DNA of 64,000 nt, from contig CM043957.1 in assembly GCA_014529385.2 (NCBI GenBank), positions 90,733,160 to 90,797,159 on the forward strand. The letters are read 5' to 3'. Origin of the DNA: Adiantum capillus-veneris (Eukaryota > Streptophyta > Polypodiopsida > Polypodiales > Pteridaceae). Each line of letters begins with the position of its first letter. Within the stretch, counting starts at the first letter, position 1. A model generated the notes under the pieces. The model did not search any database. It saw only the letters and a program-made list of their open reading frames with translations, and was not told the origin of the DNA. Made by a program: the position numbers and the translations under genes. This document shows, piece by piece, positions 59,406 through 64,000 of this stretch.

Positions 59406-60416
59406 GGAGCAAACAAAGAAATGTGGAGAATCAAAAGATGAAGAAGACGACGAGTTCTATGACTCTGTAGAACACTTCGAGCTTTCAGAAGATCAACGAC
59501 CCGGGAATCAATGTCATCGCTACATGAATAAAGTGCATCAAAAGTGGATTCCAAAGTCCTCGGTGAAGACACAGCCACCACAAGCATCCTCATACATGGT
59601 TCCTAATAAGGATGCAAAGACTCAGCTAGGAGGAATACGACCAGAGCAACGAGTTAACAATGCTCTAATCAATGGGCTAGAAAAGTCCTCCAAGAAACTA
59701 CCACCCACGAGCAAACAGAAAGTAACTTTCCACTACCAGCCAAAAAATCAAGGGAAAGTACAAGAATTCAACCTTGTTGAGGATAGTAGCGATAGTGATG
59801 AATCTTACGACATCCCCTATCATCAACTCAGGACATCACTATCACCAACCCCTTCAGCAACAACCATGACAGGCCAAAAGAACAGGACAACAAGTAGCCA
59901 AAAAGCTCAACAAATCTGGATACCAAAAAGCCAGATCGGCCAAAAACAGATATGGATCAAGAAGACAAAGATCTCTAATGACAAATCACACGATCCAACA
60001 CCAAAACAAAAACATGGAAAGCGTGCACGAACGGCTAAGAATATCACAAAGTCGCAAGCTTTCACAACTCAGGTTTGGGCTCCAAAGAAGTTGATTCAAG
60101 CACAAAAAAGTCAGGAGTTCATTTGGATTCCAAAACAACCATAATATCAACTTTCAAAGCCTAAACCCCGTCCCCAACCAAGAGTACAAGGGCTGAAGCA
60201 AAGACCACTGTCGACTCACACAACAAAAGGGTGGATCCCAAAGAAGTCTCTTCAAACACAAACGAAGCACGGGCAAGTATGGGTTCCCAAACGAGAGCCA
60301 GCAACAAAACAACCAATAATCGCAAAGAAATGGGTCCCAAAGAAGAACAACAAAACTACTTTCAGTGCATCGCCGCTTGAATTCTTACAATTCTTCCTAC
60401 GATTACAGTACAGTTA
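59344..60416 (+). pseudogene. Basic ORF with repeated W-x-P-K motifs
   Basis: The frame that follows the protease has an acidic start (E-D-E-E-F-Y-D-S) and then a long Lys/Gln/Pro/Ser-rich basic region. Short motifs of the type Q-x-W-I-P-K recur about eight times, near 59540, 59925, 59945, 60073, 60121, 60230, 60277 and 60332. One stop at 60142 divides it, but the motif continues in the same frame to 60416. I do not recognise this protein. The motif spacing is irregular, and it lies where pol would start. It may bind nucleic acid, judging from its charge. Confidence 0.6.
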
Positions 60417-61754
60417 GAAGAGAGCAAGTCGCTTCAATCAAGCAACGATACAGGAGCTTCAAAGACCATTACATTGCTTAGAATAGGAAGCCTTGCCAAC
60501 AAATGCCAATAAGCAAATTGCTTATACCCACATCTTGCACAACATAAATCTTTTCCATGCATTGACTGTGTATGCATAATAGGGCTACATTACAGGGCCT
60601 GCATACGCACAACTTTTAATTGCCCAAGCACAACACATACCCTTTGTGATACCCTGTCGTAAAGGATGACTCCAAATAGGAAGGGGGGTGGCATTCTGAA
60701 TGCGGACCTAACATTATGACTATTGGAGGGAAATGTTTTGTGAGATGCATTGAAATTTTGCGTTTTATTGTGATAATTTTTGACGAAATTTAGAGTATAT
60801 GCCCTCATAGTAGTGTTACAGAGGAGTATGGGGACAAAATCCATATATGAGCCCCTAGGGACATGTGTATAGTGTACATAGCATTTAGATTTCTATTTGA
60901 ATGATTTTTCTTTTGTTAAGTTCTTTTAAATATTTTCTTTGTTTATTATTAAGAAAAAATTAAAAAAATCCATAATCCACATGAAGAAAAGAGCGACGAG
61001 AGGCTTGAGCCCTACAAAGAGAAGAAGGTACAGGGAAACGATGAAACTTCACGAAGTATGTCTCAGCAGCCACTACAACAGCCGAAGAACTTGTCACAAA
61101 GCAGTGTCAACATGCAACCGACAAGTCATACAAGTCAGAGTCGAGTAGCTAAGCCACAGTGAGATACGAGTGGAGAAACTTCTACATCGATAACCCTTCT
61201 TGGAAAGGTGGAAGCTATTGAGACATCTTTGATGTCACATGTGCTACATTTATTCCTCGAAACACCCATCATCTCCTTCTTTCACATTGCATGCTTTTGT
61301 TGACAAATTTCTCATATGCATATAGAGTGTCCCATAATTGGCACTTGCATCAGGCACTCTTTCCGTGTTTCACCCAAGCACTCACCTTTCATGAACATGT
61401 ACTTCACGTTCAACTGCTCAACTCCAATAAGAGAGTATACCAAAGTCATTGTTTTCCCACCGGGTTTTTTTCCTTTGGTCATCCAGGTTTTAGACCCTAA
61501 TCTAAAGACACCTATCACCATCCTCTTGTACATATTCCTTCTACATCAACAATAAGGAAATGCTACTCAAATCAATTGACAAATGAATTGGAGCACCAAT
61601 TTCAGATCATAGCATACTTCTCCTCAATGGCGAGTCGAAGAATGGCCTACAATGACAAAGCTGTAGACAACACTAACAACATGATTGCACATGAACAAAG
61701 AGGTTACCAATGAAGAAGAGCAGACATAAAAGTAATCAGAGGATCTCAAAATCT
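60417..61754 (+). other. Non-coding part of L1 between the W-x-P-K ORF and the helicase fragment
   Basis: I find no family motif. An A/T-rich stretch at 60890-60970 and a few short open frames are all I see. A longer captured segment could start here. Confidence 0.45.
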
Positions 61755-62285
<531 letters not shown>

Positions 62286-62339
62286 CATCAAAGACCAAAT
62301 CGCCATCGACAATCAAGTCATGTTGGGGACGACATGAAC

Positions 62340-62353
62340 GCGGAAGGGGGGAA
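62340..62353 (+). promoter_or_regulatory. Polypurine tract of L1
   Basis: A run of purines (GGAAGGGGGGAA) directly before the TG of the 3' LTR; it primes plus-strand DNA synthesis. Confidence 0.8.
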
Positions 62354-63312
62354 TGTTGACCGCTGGGTCAACAACACAACATAACTCAAGTTTCGTACCA
62401 AAGTCTTATCTTTTGCAAGTTATGAAATGCTGCGGATTATGGCTATAAACGTCATTTGTAATGAGTAGTTATTCTAGTTTCAGAAGCCGGGGTGCAATGG
62501 AACTTCCAGATTGTGAATACAAAGCCATTTGACCCTTTCAACCCCATTTTTGGCTAAACCTAAGGTAGCCTTAGTATATAAGGTACCTAGGTCATTTTGT
62601 AAAGAAGACTTTTATCATAATCAAAACTTTAGCACTGCCGTCTACTGTGTGTGAGAGAGAAAGAGAGTGAGCATGAGCTTTATCCTCTCGCTACGCCCGG
62701 CTCGCTCAGCACATTGGAGATCCGACTGCACCATTGTTGTAGGCTCGAGGAGAGCTACGCGACAACGCCAAGCATTCCACGCGAGACGAAGCGCACATGT
62801 CGACGCATCTACGAGCTATTTGTGGCCGTAAGTGTATCAAACAATGTCTGTTTTCTACGTACTAGTAGTCTATAGAATCGTGGCAACATAAGCTACGCAT
62901 AGGTACTCATAAATTTCAGTTTCGGGCACTTTCAAAATTCTTCTCTGTCATCCTACGCATTTTCCACAGACGGGTTTAGAGTGAGGGTTTTGAGTGTAGA
63001 AGCTTAGGGACAGGTGTATCCTAGTGAGGGGATGGTGTTCCTTAAGTTTCGTACGAATCTGGCATGATTAGGTGAGTTACCTTCCGTATGTGTGTATGTT
63101 GCTAGGTGGTGTAGTTGAGAGTAGTGAGGTTCTTGATTGTGGTTTAGTTGGCCTTCCAGAGTGTTGTATGTGTAGGATGGTCTCGACCTGACAAGCTAAA
63201 GAGATTTCCTTCGTGTGCCTATCGTGTCATCTGTGTCCTCGATTGACATTATGTTGATCTAGGTAGTGTTTGCATGCACTTCATGGGTGTGTGAGTCGCT
63301 TCCCGTCCAACA
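62354..63312 (+). repeat. 3' LTR of L1
   Basis: 959 bp, same length as the 5' LTR. Most differences from it are C/T or G/A changes, as expected from decay of methylated cytosines. It is followed by the CCATA duplication. Confidence 0.93.
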
Positions 63313-64000
63313 CCATACTCCTCACCAAAGCTGCACACATTATGCATGTATCTCACAACAAAGTGCCCCTATGCTCAAGACCAACATTAGCCAGTGGATG
63401 GCTGACTACTCCCACTGCAAATGCACCTATTGCAAATGAAATCTTGGGTCTCAAGATCAGTATCCCGTGCATGAGACTCTCGAATGTTGATGCAATCCTG
63501 GAAATATCTGCAAATCTGACCATCTCAGTCAAATCTGGCTCACAAATCATGGAAATCACCCTAACACCCAAACTCCAATCCCTCGAATCCAGTCTCGTGC
63601 CCATCACATGTCACATGCACGCCAAGAGAATTTGTTTGTCCTGAACCCTATGTGGCAAGAGCAATGCCTAGCTCCAACTCACATGCATCAGACTTTGACC
63701 TAAGCATATCCATGAATGACTGAATCATGGCTGAATCCTCAACATTCAAGCCATCCATATTCATCATCATATCCACAAATGACATGCCCTGCTGCACAAT
63801 TGGCTCAACATGCTCACAAACGGGAGCACCATGCAACATATCTGCAACAGAGACATGCTTCGTCTCTCTGCATGGATGCATACTCACGAAGATTGTGCCG
63901 TCCTGCACATGAAGTACTCACACCGCATGAATCATGCCAACAATAGCACCTCTCACTATGAATAGCTATCCACAATGCAATGTGAAACTATGCTTGTCCA
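63313..64000. other. No gene recognised
   Basis: Target sequence of L1. Open frames of 60-125 codons exist on both strands (for example 63648-63908 on the minus strand), but they overlap and none has a family motif. The minus-strand frame is rich in Met, Asp and Val; it could be part of an old protein, but I would not call it. Confidence 0.4.

Noticed and set aside
63648-63908. 86-codon minus-strand frame near the right edge
   Set aside because: Composition is somewhat protein-like, but forward frames overlap it and no motif or partner supports it.

Overview
The window looks like nuclear DNA of a land plant with a large, transposon-packed genome. The evidence is: LTR retrotransposons nested several layers deep, non-LTR (LINE) reverse transcriptases, very long (CT)n/(GA)n tracts, the last four exons of a plant UDP-sugar pyrophosphorylase gene, and the remains of a DYW-type PPR RNA-editing gene. 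A fern or another seed-free plant is my best guess, but the sequence does not prove it. I see no rRNA, tRNA, CRISPR array or organelle sequence.

Layout. (1) 1-8986: a minus-strand Ty3/gypsy element (M1). Its gag is interrupted by a probable solo LTR (401-1076) and by a complete plus-strand LTR element, E1 (1565-6932, 5-bp target duplication CGAGC). A 161-bp MITE sits in the M1 LTR. (2) 8987-14133: the 3' end and LTR of another gypsy element. The LTR is split inside a CT microsatellite by two 5'-truncated LINEs that end in the same short hairpin. A remnant of a third gypsy element follows. (3) 14866-16450: the 3' exons of a UDP-sugar pyrophosphorylase gene, apparently intact. (4) 16450-28266: mostly quiet sequence with a 36-base G run, PPR-DYW fragments, a three-unit tandem repeat and an unrecognised, decayed minus-strand coding trace. 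(5) 28267-31235: a 5'-truncated minus-strand Ty1/copia element carrying a 217-bp MITE with a perfect 8-bp target duplication. (6) 34300-49100: an old minus-strand gypsy pol, split by an 11.46-kb element with 35-bp terminal inverted repeats (36347-47802). (7) 52166-63312: an 11.1-kb LTR element (target duplication CCATA) with gag and protease but no recognisable reverse transcriptase.

The two most unusual parts are the TIR element and the last LTR element. The TIR element holds a spliced transposase-like gene, two unrecognised minus-strand genes, a histone H3-like gene with features reminiscent of centromeric H3, a Ulp1/C48-type protease, and a NIF/FCP1-type HAD phosphatase. Five 65-bp inverted-repeat modules lie in the gap between its divergently transcribed genes. 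All its genes are damaged, so this copy is a fossil of what may be a multi-gene transposon with chromatin-related cargo. The LTR element has seven copies of a 24-bp palindrome in its untranslated leader, a basic ORF with repeated W-x-P-K motifs where pol should be, and an intronless DEAD-box helicase fragment just upstream of its 3' LTR.

All identifications come from reading the sequence and from recalled family motifs. No database search was possible.
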